In this document: piece after piece, positions 1-11,269 of the stretch
Layout: each line of letters starts with the position of its first letter
Numbering within the stretch: position 1 is the first letter of the stretch
Assembly: GCA_015501075.1 (NCBI GenBank)
Contig: JADNYJ010000056.1
Location: 1 to 64,000, forward strand
From: Gymnopilus junonius
Taxonomy: Eukaryota > Basidiomycota > Agaricomycetes > Agaricales > Galerinaceae
Reading direction: 5' to 3'
Length of the DNA: 64,000 nt
Position numbers and translations under genes: made by a program
The notes under the pieces: model-generated
What the model saw: only the letters and a program-made list of their open reading frames with translations
Told to the model about the DNA's origin: nothing
Databases searched by the model: none

Positions 1-481
1 ATCCACTGGTAAGTGTTGCTTGCGTTTGCTATCTCAACCGAGCTCCTGACATCAGAAAAACCCACAGGAAATTTTTATTTCTGAAGAAACTATGCCGAGG
101 CTGAGTCGAGTAGACCGCGATAACTGCATAGTTGGCCGGGACAAGTTATCGAAGGAGCTTCGGGAAAAGCGAACGCAATGACTTCGAGGGAAGGATCTAC
201 TAATGAGTTTTGGGCATTGTGACTCCAGAAGTTCATCCTTGGATAAGGTCTGCGATGATCTACAATGGCAAGCTGTGGAGAAGTTCCAGCTATGGAACGG
301 ATGTGACTCCAGGACGACATTCTTGCCTCTCAGTAAACGAGAATTATCGTGGTTCTGTCCGAAATGTGCAAAAGCCATTCGCGGAAAACACGACGAGATT
401 CGGGAGGAAGTGTGGAAGAGGCTACCGATTTTCTTTCAGCTTTCAAGAAAGTGGGAAGATCTGAAAGACTTTGACTGGTAG
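1..481 (+). CDS. C-terminal end of a BTB/F-box-type protein (partial)
   Basis: The 3' end of a gene that begins before the window. Seen: a canonical intron at about 9-55 (GTAAGT...CAG), a short coding exon open from 59, a second intron probably ending at CAG 231, and a final exon stopping at 479-481. The last exon encodes a C-x2-C pair (CPKCAKAI) followed by a REEVWKRLP...WEDLKD tail. From memory, tails of this kind close many uncharacterised BTB/F-box-like proteins of agarics, where the cysteine pair sits just before an acidic/aromatic end. The N-terminal domain that would identify the protein is outside the window, so the function is unassigned. The donor of the second intron is uncertain (GT at 131 or 145). 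Confidence 0.5.
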
Positions 482-615
482 TCACCGACGGCGTCATTTC
501 ATATCAGCGGCAATAGCGATAATTGTACTTCTAAGTTCTCTCGCTTGTTTTTCGCATTCCTTGAAGATATTTTGATGTCAAATAATATTCATCGTGTACA
601 CTGCATCTTTCATAG

Positions 616-828
616 CACTGCTGGCACCAACCTCTGTTTCTTTGGGAAACAGCATTAAAGAAACACGTCACCTGATTTTTTTTAGATGTTTCTCCAGAAA
701 CCAGCATTCGGCCTTGCCTAATTTGGTATGGCCGACCAGTGTTTCTCAAGAAAACAGCGGAAAAAAAGTCATATGACGTGTTTCCCAGGTACTGTTTCCT
801 CAAGAAACACTACTCAGTGCCAGCAGTG
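616..828. mobile_element. 213-bp foldback MITE-like element
   Basis: Two arms of about 98 nt (616-713 and 731-828) are reverse complements at roughly 70-75% identity with no length difference, around a 17-nt loop. The outer 12 bases are perfect (CACTGCTGGCAC / GTGCCAGCAGTG). The trinucleotide TAG flanks both ends (613-615 and 829-831), which fits a short target-site duplication. The arms share runs such as TTTCTT and GAAACACGTCA. There is no coding capacity. This is the structure of a non-autonomous inverted-repeat element; the superfamily cannot be named from the ends alone. Confidence 0.7.
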
Positions 829-933
829 TAGCCTGACGTGCAGATGTATGTACGTAATCATTACGGTAATGCGGCTGAAACGCTGCCCAGGCCACATTGA
901 CTCTTGGCTCCTGCTGTCATCTCCTTACGAGGA

Positions 934-2517
934 ATGGTTTCCGATACCTCAAGCACCCCAGCTGTCGTTGATACAATTGTGCCACAGCCTCCTCAACCAA
1001 ATACAATGGACTCCGCCACTGGCCACCAACCAACTTTGGCTATAGTCTTCGTGCATAAAGGTCGACGCGTTATAGCCTCTCGTCCAATGTCTTACGATGT
1101 GATTAGCCCTATCTTCACCTCATCATTGGACCGTCTACTGACGAACAGTGATATCTCTACTGCTTTACAGGCAGCCGTCACCACATCTCGGAGATTGTTC
1201 CCAGCATCTCTGCGTCCGACAAAACGCTATCTTTCCAGACCGATGAATTAGATATCTGTAACGGCCAATTGGCAGAAATTTCTCCTGATGTCTGGGAGAG
1301 CGTTATAATATCAATTCAGACCCTCGTTGTCTCGGAAATAGTCGAAGAAGAAGACGTCCAGGATAGTGCTGTTGAGGATTTTGGCCCACCCTTAATCCCG
1401 AATTACACGACAGAGCATGGTCATGAAGGTACTTTCCTAGATATGCAAGCTCTACCATTTGATCGATATTCTGATTCAGCAGTGGCATCTCCAGATTGTA
1501 ACGAGGATACATTGACAATACTGATAATGGGGAGCTGAGGGAACTGAAAGTGAAAAAATCCGAAGCGAGGACTGTTCAATTGCTTCAAGCATATCTCGCC
1601 GAGAAACTGGGAACGAAGCCAGGCGAACATATTCTTCTCAAAGACGGCCATTTTTTCTCCGACTTTGATAGATTCTCAGGCGTGATTGAATATCGAAAGA
1701 GGCCCGTCTTCTCGTCACCCACAATGTTTGTCCGCACCCCTACGCCAGTCAGAGTAACGGTCCAAGTTTCTATTTCATCGGACTTGTTGTTTAGCGGAAC
1801 GGCACCAAATATACCTATTAAATATCGCACAGCTACCTCCCAAGAAAGTTTGACTTGGAAGGTGGTTGCGCACCCTGCTGGGTTCTTGACCGACCAGGGA
1901 TCTGGTGAAGAATTTCAGACGCTGGCCTGGCAAGCACAGTAAGTCCACTTTAGAAATCTTCCGAAGCAGAAACTCATTCCCTATACAGGCAGTTACAAAA
2001 CATGCCTAATTGGAGCAGCAACCCCGGCCCACTTGCTTCGGGGAAAAAACTGATTAGAGACGAGAACAGTGTTGTATGTGGAGTGAACACATGGGGCATT
2101 TTCGGCTTTGAACCTTATCTTCATCGCATTCTGGCTACTTACGGTGTGCCAAAATCCCATCACTATAACTTTACGAGGTAAGGTTTCCCACATCACTGGT
2201 CATATATCGTGTTTCACATTGAAGCATCGTGTCTAATCAGTGTACTGAAATCGCGGTTGCAAAATGAGAACTTTTCTTACATTGCCTGGACCATCCTGCC
2301 CAAGGAAGAGCTCCTTCAGACCGCGCCACTCGATATCACCCCTGTTCCCGATGTTTTAACAAGATTTTTCATTCTCTATCAAGGTGTCCAGGCTGACGAA
2401 TTGGATCAATGGCCCAGGCGTGTGCAAGGAGCAACAACATGGATATGTCATGGTGCTCGGACATCTTGGGAACCGATCCTGCTCGGGCTTGCGATGAGAC
2501 TCTGTTCAGGGTTGTAG
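934..2517 (+). CDS. Unknown protein, five exons, about 435 aa
   Basis: No recognised domain. My model joins 934-1060, 1171-1497, 1551-1938, 1989-2177 and 2241-2517; the total is 1308 nt, a multiple of three, and every junction is GT-AG and keeps frame, which argues for a real gene. The first ATG in the exon-1 frame is 934. The N-terminus is Pro/Ser/Thr rich, followed by an acidic stretch (EIVEEEDVQD) and a C-terminal half with alternating hydrophobic residues (VTVQVSISSDLLFSG). The third intron (1498-1550) has a weak AAAG acceptor and is the least certain junction. No signal peptide or membrane segment is evident. It lies just downstream of the foldback MITE. I cannot assign a function. Confidence 0.55.
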
Positions 2518-3001
2518 AAGTTGGGGGCATGGAAATCAGTAGGTGAATGACAATATCAATGGTGTAATAGATGATCATTCTCGACGAGCCGTTTCGTAAA
2601 TAGTGGTACGCGTCAAATATTTCATGTGTGATTAGATTTCGTGTACTCTATTCGACAGTTCGGGCTAATGGAGATGAGGACAAAATAGTTATACAGAACC
2701 CGTGTTGGGCTGAACATTAAGCAAAGCAGAGGTTTATGTGTATTGAAATCTGCTGAAGAATTATCAAGGAAGCAAAGAGACAAGAAAATACAAGTCCACT
2801 ACACAAATACACGACCAGTTTCATCTACTTCTACTGGCCATACCAAGCCGTCCTTCCTCAGGTCAACCACTTAGATATTAGCACGACCGTAAATACGACC
2901 ACAACTACAGCACTAAGGAACGGAGAAAAAGAATATTGTCATGCCAATGTCGGAATCACGAACGAAAGGCAATAAGAATAATGAAATAAAAAAAATTCTC
3001 A
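2518..3001. other. Intergenic, convergent 3' regions
   Basis: Lies between the unknown + gene and the stop codon of the kinase on the minus strand. AT-rich, consistent with two 3' untranslated regions. No repeat or RNA gene recognised. Confidence 0.5.
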
Positions 3002-5098
3002 CTATTTCATCGCCATCTTTTTGAACATATCCACCAACGCGCGCGGACCAGTATGATGCTTAGCTCCTGAACCTGATCGATGGCTCAATTGGTCTTGGAC
3101 GGTTTCAGTTTCCTCTTCGAGATCTGAAAAGTGGAATGACCCAGGCATGCGTTTTTCCACCTTGCCTAGACTTTGAGGCTCGCTTTCTTCCCCTGTTGAT
3201 TCCGGCTCGTCGTGAAGCGGAGCGCCTTCAGTGATCCGAGTTTCTTTCTTTTCCTGAGGCTTAGGTGTAGCTAGCTCGTCACGTTCGACCTGCGGCGCAG
3301 TTGAAGCCTTGGCACTATCGTTCGCTTTCAGCGGCGGGGACGTTTTCTCCTCCTCACTAACATCCTCTTCCTTTTTCTCATCCGGCGCCACGACATGAAC
3401 AAACTCATTCGACCCCGGATGGCTTCCGAGAGCTTGGGGAGCAGCCGGGACAATCTCGTCATCCGAGGAGTCACACACCTCGGAGTTGGCTGACTTGCTG
3501 CTCCGGCTTCCAAGACTGTTAAGCCGGTGTAAAGCACGGGCAGAGGCGATCGCAGAACGCCAACGGGCTTTGGCATCAAAGTTCTCGCGGAGGCCGTTGG
3601 AGAGATCATGGTCTGTCGAGGCCTTGTAGCTCGTGAGCCACTAAGTGAAATAAAAGCGATGAGGGGGATGACAAGCGAAATTAACAGTGGAGAGGCGTAC
3701 AGGGTGGCTGAGAGCTTCTTCAGCGTTGGGCCGGTTGGAAGGATCGGGATTCAGCAGCTTTTTGATGAAATCCTTGGCTGGTATGAAATCAGTCAGGAAG
3801 CCAGATAAACGCGTCCAACACCGAACCTGTCTCTGATACATTTTTCCAATATCGTTCATGGAACTCGATTTGAGCCGCCTCAGTCTCCTTGATCAAGACG
3901 CTAACGTCTTCGGACCTGAATGGTGAATATCCGCAGAGAAGGACGTAAGTGATCACGCTGGTAAGGTTAAAATAAATACAAGGTGTTCTCCCGATGTCAA
4001 TGCATTGCAACGTACCCAACAGACCACAGGTCGACTGGCTTTCCGTGCCCCTTATTCGTAAGAACTTCAGGAGCTACATAGCCCAAGCTACCAGCCAGTG
4101 AATGAAGTTGCTCGTCCGGTGAGTGCAAATGCTTAGCACTGTGATGAGTTAATTTTAGAACGACGATGACGATAAAAATAAGCAAAACATACATTCCGAA
4201 ATCAGCGATGACGATATCGCTTTCGGCGTCCTTTGTCCGGTAGAGAATATTTTCCGGCCTGCAAGGAGGAATTTTGAGCCGCCGTAACCTTGGTTATTTA
4301 AAACGGAGACAAGACGGAGACTTACTTGAGGTCACGATGAACGATGTCGTGTTGGTGGAGGTAAAACACCCCACTCAATACTGACCTTGAGGGAAATATG
4401 AGGTTGGAAAGAAAAGCGAAGTTTAAGGAGAACTACGAACCGCAGGACAGCAGTGGCGTCCTGTTCAGTGAACTTCCCCTTCTGCAGAATACGGTCAAAC
4501 AACTCTCCACCTGTGGCGAGTTCGAATGAGAGGTAGTATTTCGTCCTGGTTTCAAACCATTCATAGAATTTGACCTGCACGTAGAAGAGTTTAACACAAG
4601 CTGCTCACAACTCAGACATAAACGCACGATGTTAGGGTGGTCCAAGCCTTTCAAAACCTCCATTTCCCCCCAAACGCTTGCTCATTATCCTTGACTTTTT
4701 TCTTCGGAATGATTTTCAAGGCTACCTCCTTCGTAATCCCACTGGGCTTGTCGTTTCCGGAGGTGACGGCGATGGCGACCGTGACCTACTCTTCTTGGAG
4801 GAGCTAATAGATAGTGTGGACGATCGCAAGTTGGCATTCGGCTCTGCCGCAGCCCCTTTTTCAGCAGTAGCAACTTGATCAACCGGAACGTGCCAGGTCG
4901 CTTTCTATGTGCAGCACATGCCAGAGATAAGAAGAGACAGTGAGTCTGAGATGTTTTGAATGCTTCTTTATAGTCGACAAGACTCACCACGACCTTTCCG
5001 AAGGTACCGACACCGAGAACTTGGTGCATTTCATAGTTTTTCTTCTTCCCGGCACTCGAGGGCTGCATCAGCAGTGATTTCGTCAGAGTTTTCATCAT
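3002..5098 (-). CDS. Ca2+/calmodulin-dependent protein kinase (CaMKI-like)
   Basis: Serine/threonine kinase of the CaMK family, expected to be a cytosolic Ca2+-signalling kinase. Exons (minus): 5098-4988, 4904-4628, 4574-4441, 4385-4326, 4258-4193, 4138-4016, 3957-3827, 3777-3701, 3640-3002. Visible motifs: glycine loop GVGTFGKVV, invariant lysine in VALKII, αC/β4 block [21 protein letters not shown], catalytic HRDLKPEN, DFG, activation segment [14 protein letters not shown]. After the catalytic domain a basic amphipathic stretch ([18 protein letters not shown]) is a likely calmodulin-binding/autoinhibitory segment, followed by an acidic Glu/Lys-rich tail ending at TAG 3002. Odd: exon 2 changes frame twice within the N-lobe. 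One change could be a 44-nt intron with a weak GTCACG donor; the other (4671-4677) has no possible intron and looks like one missing base. Confidence 0.85.
4671..4677 (-). other. Apparent single-base deletion in kinase N-lobe
   Basis: Reading on the minus strand, the conserved segment around KDNEQ is in one frame and W-GEMEVLKG is in another, with no room for an intron because both sides are conserved kinase sequence. One missing base restores continuity. It adjoins a run of six G. Confidence 0.7.
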
Positions 5099-5768
5099 CT
5101 TGAGGATTTAGAGCTGGATGCCACGCGCCGACGGTGTATGACAAAAAGTGAGATATTTAGGGGGTTGTGTGGGGGGAAGATAACTCTTTCTCGGCGTATT
5201 TATGAATTATATAGCTGCGAGGCCCGGCTGGGACGCGAGGAAGTGAGAACAAGACAGGCCGTATGGTTGTACAGCATTGAGGACGACACGGCTTCTGCAC
5301 GTGTGAAGGCTGAAGCACTGCCGAGATCATATTATTATGAGACCCTTCATCCCGAATCCGCTGAGATAAGATAAGATAATAGTGAGTAGACAGGCAAAAT
5401 CTGTACTTTATGAGCTATATATCCCGCTAGAATGATTTAAATTCAGTGGAATTTCTACTCATTCGAAACCTAGTAAAGTTCTTGAGCTTCTCTTCCAGCA
5501 CAGCGACATAGCCAGGGCTGTCGACGGGCTTTCAGCGTGGTGGTTGGCCCATGACAGCCGTGTTTGCCCATCGGGTTCATAGGTCTTCAAACAGACCCAT
5601 GACTTACCTACCTACCTTAAAGAAGAGAGACAAAAAGTTCCATGGATTCGTTCACAATATGGCGTTGAATTGTAAGTTGTATTCAGGCACATCACTTAAT
5701 CTAAGTGCCTACAGAAGGACCATGATGAAAGACATCCAGGAACGGCAGTCCATTATCTGAGCCCGCCA
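5099..5768. other. Intergenic between kinase start and secreted-protein stop
   Basis: Contains the kinase upstream region and the 3' flank of the small secreted-protein gene, both on the minus strand. Plus-strand ORFs here (5138-5374, 5551-5760) lack recognisable similarity or splice signals and are not supported. Confidence 0.4.
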
Positions 5769-6555
5769 TCATTTGTGCTCCAATCTAATATCAAATCGTA
5801 TTTAGTTTCGACTGCTTTAGACCAGGCTAAAATCGACTTACGTGATGGACCATGTACCACTTCGACCAACACATTTTGCTCCTCGCGAACGGCAAGTTGA
5901 GAACATGAGTTGGAGCTTTTCAGCCTGTTAAAAATAGTTAATAGTCTGATGCTACATTTCCTGAGAAACGTACCCATGTCAAGCGACAGTATTCGACGGA
6001 CTCGATATCCTGATTAAGGAAAAATGATTTGCAGGTATTGTAGAACATGGTGACGTTGGTACCAGCCTAGCAAACGACGTCGAGGGCGTTAAAGCCTTCC
6101 AAAAAATATATAGAGATATGACCTACGTCAATAGTTTTCGTTGGAGCTTTGAATCATAAAATTAGATTGTGCCGTGTAGCGTGTAATTCTTAATAGATAC
6201 AACGCACCTTCGTCTTGCACTATGAAGAGCAGGGTATCGAAAATGACATGACAATCATTGGGCACGATCTCCTCAAGTTTTGTTGGGTGAAGGCATTCCA
6301 ACTCGCCTGTTTCGGAGTGATGCGAAATGTAAGCATAGCTTCGATGAAGTTGTGTTAAAGCCGCATTACAATTAGGCATCTCTGCGCACACGTTGTTGAT
6401 TGCGTCCCTTTTCGCGGCTGTTCAGTGTCAGAGCGCAATTTTAGACGAAGCCTAGGGCACAATTATAAATCTAATCACTCACCCAATTGCACTGGATTGG
6501 CAAGGACGGAAAGCGAAAAGCACAAGGAAGCAGAGAGGAAAGCGACGATCTGCAT
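5769..6555 (-). CDS. Small secreted cysteine-rich protein
   Basis: Six short exons (6555-6483, 6417-6208, 6146-6127, 6066-5974, 5924-5842, 5784-5769) sum to 495 nt, giving 164 aa with every GT-AG junction in phase. The N-terminus is a clear signal peptide (M-Q-I-V then a hydrophobic Leu/Ser/Phe core ending SVLA), followed by a dibasic KR at about residue 28 that could be a Kex2-type processing site. The mature part has about eight cysteines (VC, NC, EC, DC, TC, YC, TC, KC), suggesting four disulfides. No known domain recognised. Fungal proteins of this size and composition are often classed as small secreted or effector-like proteins; that role is inference only. A TATAAAAG lies about 110 bp upstream of the ATG. 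Confidence 0.72.
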
Positions 6556-8281
6556 TTTGAGGTACTGTTTTGTGTGCGTTTACAGTGTCGAGCAAGAGAG
6601 AGGATGTTCGATGGACGCAAGGGATAAGCTGCGTATAGATGCACAGAGCATTTGCACTATCCGACTTTTATACTGCAAGGCTGCGGGTCATCCTCGCGTT
6701 CATCCATCTGAACACTTTACCTCGTTCTCGGTGAACGAATGATGACAACGTCAGATGGACCTGATGCAGTTAGGGGCGTTCCAGCTATCGATTGAAGTAT
6801 AGCAAGGTTGTCCATTGCCATAAAGCGCGTTAAGGAGAATTGACCGTAGCATAAACAAGAGCGTTTCTTCTACATAAAGCGCCATGAAAGGTGGGTTCTT
6901 GAACAATGGTCGCCTTTGCATCGAGCGAATAGATTCGCAGGGTGGTCAGAGACTGACATCGCGATAAACCTGTCGTCCTCGGCGTTTTCAAACGATTGGT
7001 GTACTTGGGCTCAAAAATAAACCAGGGTCGAGGATGTTCGATTCCGGGACCCGGAAAAGACTTCCGAATTCGAGAAAATAGACAGCAGCGGGTTTGTGAT
7101 ATGCCAAGACGGACTTTCAGATACGTCCACAATGCATCACATGGGGTACCGTTGTCGTATCAGAGCTTGGAGGATCTTTGTTGGCGAAAACGTAGATAAT
7201 CGACGCCACAATAACAGAGTAGCCAGATGAAGGGTTATGGAAAAGGAGCTGTGAACAGGGTGTATAAATTCCCTATCCCATGTTTGCATCGGGGAGGACT
7301 TTGCCACGCACCGTTTGAGGAATCGAAGAAATTTGATCTTCAAAATACGAGAATTGGCAGGCTTATATGTGCAAGACTCAAACGTTATGTCTGAATTTGT
7401 GAAGCTACGCAAGGGAGAAGGGATACACCCACATTAGTTTACCCCAAAAAAGTTGATGAAAATAATCAAGTCTTACTGGATTTATAGTTTTTATCGTCAA
7501 AGACGACAGGACCAATTTTGTATTTCAAAATAATCGCGCAAAAGAGATAGCAGAGTCAGCTTGAACTCCAACCACAGATGGGCTACTTAGAGGGGAGGGG
7601 AAGAATGAAAGGAGAGTTGGTCCGCGGCGCACGCTGACACCCGGAAGTTATTCAATCTCCGACTAAATTTGCTCACGTGCGCTGTTGAACCCTTCCCGGT
7701 TCTCGAATTTCCGTGTCCTTCTCTGCAGATTGCGACGTACAAATCTGCTGTAACCATTCTACCTTGAGGTACAAGGTCACTGTCTTGCAACACTATCTTC
7801 TTGTTTTCCCCGAGCACTTAGCCCGGAGTCCAACAACTTCACCGACTTCACATATGACATTACTACCTTGTTTTCGATATCCGAGTCGTCTCTACGGCAT
7901 TGCTTGGACTGTGAAATAGTCCATTTCTTCACTCGACTCTCCCATGTTTCTTATTGTTCTCTTTGTTGCATCACATAACCTGTGCTCGGACAAGATACTG
8001 GCTATGCAACTACACTTGGTCTCCATTTTCCAGCATGATTATTCACTCTGCCATGACTCGGCTTGACCTCTCGTTCATAGATTCTGTGGGAGTGAAATGG
8101 CCTCTCACTCCATAAATGTATTCATTGCTGTGCGATAAAGCGTTTCTGGAACATTATTTGCCAGGAACGCACTAACCTATGCCTGTCACGTCAATCCAAC
8201 CTTTGGACCATCGAAGTGAGGGCTTAGTGGGCATGGAACTGAAGCGAGGGAACAGCGTACCCAGCTGCTCTCACTCACCGA
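6556..8281. other. Intergenic, no supported gene
   Basis: About 1.7 kb. Minus-strand open stretches at 6830-7132 and 7137-7412 begin at non-ATG codons and I could not connect them with in-phase introns. They may be a decayed gene. A minus-strand ORF at 7587-7817 is likewise unsupported. Confidence 0.4.
6665..6672 (-). promoter_or_regulatory. TATA box of the small secreted-protein gene
   Basis: TATAAAAG on the minus strand, about 110 bp upstream of the ATG at 6555, a normal fungal spacing for a core promoter with a roughly 80-nt leader. Confidence 0.55.
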
Positions 8282-9127
8282 ATGTCCCTTGTTCCTGTTT
8301 TGCATCCAAAGATTAAACGTCCCCTCGTATTCGGATGGTGGGCATATGTTCCCTTGCCTCCTCTCGCGACAGAGGCATTCGACATTAGCGCCTTGTACCC
8401 TCCCGGTCGAATACTTTCAATCATCATTGGTCCTAATATGGATCGCGTTTCAGAAGCAGCCCTTCAACTCTTCCTTTCCGGGTCCTCGGTTGCTCCCGAT
8501 GTGGAGTGCATCTCAGTCATATTCCATCCCATCTCTTTCAACCAAGATCGTTTGCTCCTTGTGGAGCAATATATCGACTCAGTAGCCGCGAAGGAGGTCC
8601 GCATTCTCGACCCGGCTTCTCAATACGAGGAAGCGACTATCACCATCAAGTTCAATGGGGGCATTTCGCAGACATGGATTTTGGCTTTTCCAGCGGATGA
8701 TTTAAACGACTTTCTTGACTCCGATCTCTCATCTTCCCCTTCCCTGATCAACCTCAAAATCCTCCCACCACGAAGTGCTGAGAAGTTTCGGAAAGAGTAT
8801 AATTTAATCTTTTTCCGCCTTCTTAGGGCTTTGCGATCCACGACCAGACTCCAACGATTGGCGCTCCCTATCGACTTCATGTTGAAGGATACCATGGAAT
8901 CAGAAGACATATTTAATGCGTTACAGCGTCAAGACTATCTCGAGGAGCTTCAATTACTGTCGCCGACTGTCTTTGGCATCGATGAAGACCCTTGGAGGGA
9001 CAACTTTCTGCGGCAATCGATCGATTTCAAAACGAAATTCATGAAGAAGCTGCAAAAATTGGAAGTCCCGGATAGGTTTATCCAAAAACAAATGATGCCT
9101 ACAGAAAATCCCAAATGGCCCTTGTAA
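8282..9127 (+). CDS. Unknown intronless protein, 281 aa (F-box/LRR-like family?)
   Basis: A single uninterrupted ORF from ATG 8282 to TAA 9125-9127. Leucine-rich and mixed alpha/beta in character, with no signal peptide or transmembrane segment. Around residues 160-205 it reads LPPRSAEKF...LLRALRSTTRLQRLALPIDFM, which parallels the segment LPPRNPAAF...LPVEF of the gene at 40968-41877. This suggests, weakly, that the two belong to one lineage-specific family resembling the C-terminal leucine-rich parts of basidiomycete F-box proteins. No F-box is visible at the N-terminus. The function is unknown; the alternative is a truncated copy of a longer family member. Confidence 0.6.
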   Translation: MSLVPVLHPKIKRPLVFGWWAYVPLPPLATEAFDISALYPPGRILSIIIGPNMDRVSEAALQLFLSGSSVAPDVECISVIFHPISFNQDRLLLVEQYIDSVAAKEVRILDPASQYEEATITIKFNGGISQTWILAFPADDLNDFLDSDLSSSPSLINLKILPPRSAEKFRKEYNLIFFRLLRALRSTTRLQRLALPIDFMLKDTMESEDIFNALQRQDYLEELQLLSPTVFGIDEDPWRDNFLRQSIDFKTKFMKKLQKLEVPDRFIQKQMMPTENPKWPL

Positions 9128-9980
9128 ATGATCACTCGCGCGTGTCCATGAACGTTCCCTCAAATCATCCCCGTTTCGCTGTGTATCTTTATTTTCCGAT
9201 TATTTTTCCTTGCTAGCATCGCTTTTCCTTCGTTTCCTTTATAAATCGCATTGGACTGGCCCTCATCCCTGCATAGTTACTTAGCTTCGCATTTTTCATC
9301 ATCAGACATTCTATACCCAGTTCATGTAATATACCCAAGCCGTTCCAAATATCATCTCATTGGTCTGATTATTCGAGCTAGTGTCATGAGTATCATAAAT
9401 TATAAATTATAATGAAGCCGGAATATAGCAGGATACTGAGTCGCTCTTTCTTATGTATCTGAATGAACTCTTGTTCTATGGGAGTCATGAAGTAACATTC
9501 GATACGCCTTCCTTTTCATACGATGGTCTATGATTGATATTGCTCTAACCAGCATTGGTCCTGAATCCTCGTTTCTTTGAGTGAATCAATTCCAAGCATT
9601 TCAAATCTGAATATGGCGTACGAGACCTCACCAATGAACTGATGAGCAGGAACCCAAACCACGATAGGGATAGGATCATGACATGAATATATAACCGCGT
9701 CCGCAGTTCTGAACCAGAAATAAGCCAATCTGCCAAGAGAAGCACGGTTCAAAGTCCGCGAAATTACTGTCTGTGCCATTTTTGGTATTTTCTACTGCTT
9801 GCGTGCACTTGAGCGCAAAAGATAAATAGACAAGAATAGTACGTTTGATTTATGACATGCTACGAGTTATACAAGAGCTGCCCGGAACTATATGGAACGT
9901 AGATACCACATCAGATTTAAAGCCTACTGTTGCAGAATATCAGACCATGCAGGTTCCAAATAACGGAGGCGCTTACATTT
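9128..9980. other. Intergenic, nothing recognised
   Basis: AT-rich DNA between convergent genes. The minus-strand ORF at 9528-9779 has no supporting splice structure or similarity. Confidence 0.4.
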
Positions 9981-10298
9981 CTAGGCAGTGGTCCAGGTAC
10001 CAGAGCCATCGACAGTGCTCGCCGGGTCAACTTGTCTGTTGTCCGGAAGAGGACCAGCTGCAGTGGGCCCATTCTTAACGTTGAAAGTCACTTTCGTGAT
10101 ACCAACCTGACCGAGGTACGAATGGGTACTAGTCAACTGATCCTTGGAGTCGTAGTTCAACGTAGCTTTCGTGACGCTGAATGCACCCGGGTTGTGGTTG
10201 GTATTTCCAGAGAAGATATACTGGATCTCGTCAATGATGAAGGTAGCGACGAACTTGGCACCGTTCTGAGAGATGATGTTTCCTTTGGCGGTGGGCAT
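9981..10298 (-). CDS. Small unknown protein, 105 aa
   Basis: An intronless reading frame from ATG at 10298 (MPTAKGN) to TAG 9981-9983. The composition looks like a small soluble beta-rich protein: alternating hydrophobics (FVATFIIDEIQYIF), many Ser/Thr/Asn/Gly, a C-terminal VDGSGTW motif and no cysteines. No signal peptide, so probably cytosolic if real. The frame stays open upstream to about 10538, but the upstream part is less protein-like and MPTAKG is the first convincing ATG. I do not recognise the family. Confidence 0.5.
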   Translation of the reverse strand: MPTAKGNIISQNGAKFVATFIIDEIQYIFSGNTNHNPGAFSVTKATLNYDSKDQLTSTHSYLGQVGITKVTFNVKNGPTAAGPLPDNRQVDPASTVDGSGTWTTA

Positions 10299-11269
10299 AC
10301 TTATTGATGAAGCTGTAGACAATATTCTGCATTCAGTATTAATTGAGGTAGTAGAGACTGGATGAGTTACCGAGTTGATTAAGAGTTTAACTAGTTTGCT
10401 GTTGTTTTTCAAAACCGTGGCGAGCCTTTTATACCATCTTGCTTGACTAACAGAATGGTATTCTTGACTTCTTGGTATCTCTTTTTCGATGTTCGGAGAG
10501 AAAATACGAGAAAATATACCCGGTTCACTTAATGTCATTGAAAGGGCCTAGATCCATCTGCATATCTCCAGACTCCAGTCATCGCGCCATCCAACTGTGA
10601 CAATGGCGAACGTGCAATGCTCACAAACACCTTTGGCCAAAGTCTGAACAATTTTAGGTACGGTTCCTTGGCCATTCAGGCTACTCGTGGCCTGCACCGT
10701 CTGTGTTATACCCTTCCCTCTTTCCTTCCCCGACTTCAGTTCCCGGCGCTCTTGATAAAAATTTCCGCAGACCTTTTGTAAGGTTACTCAACTTCATTTG
10801 AAAGCGTCACCTGCTTTGAGTCCGCATTTGTATCGAGGCTGAAAAAGAATCTAATTTTCAAGTAACAAGGAAATTTTAGACAGAAAAACTTGAAATGATT
10901 AACTGGAATGACGTACACCATACACGCCAGCAGATGTTCTGCTGCCATATGTGCTCCTAATGTAAAAGATGAATGACAATCAAACTACACACCTGATGTT
11001 GCAACTGAGGAGATGAAAAGATGATTCTACCGCCAAACGTAGTGCACCTAACACGTCGATTGAGGATACATCGGTACGTGTTAGATTTCGTGCATACATG
11101 TTACCTTCTTTTGGTTGTAAAAGAAAGGTAATAAATGAACATGTACTTATATTTTGTGGTTTACAATTTCTGCCCAAACTAGATTGACGAGGCTGCAGCA
11201 GAAAAGTTCTTTTTTTCTTTGCCGATTATGAAACTAACAATGGAGCCATTTCTTCACCAACTAAACCAA
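10299..11269. other. Intergenic, nothing recognised
   Basis: About 1 kb between two minus-strand genes; AT-rich, includes the 3' flank of the GMC oxidoreductase. No repeat or RNA gene seen. Confidence 0.4.

Noticed and set aside
6425..6742. 105-codon plus-strand ORF
   Set aside because: Antisense to the promoter and signal-peptide exon of the small secreted protein.
6830..7412. Two minus-strand open stretches that looked like exons of one gene
   Set aside because: No ATG start and no in-phase GT-AG junction joining them; left as possible relic.
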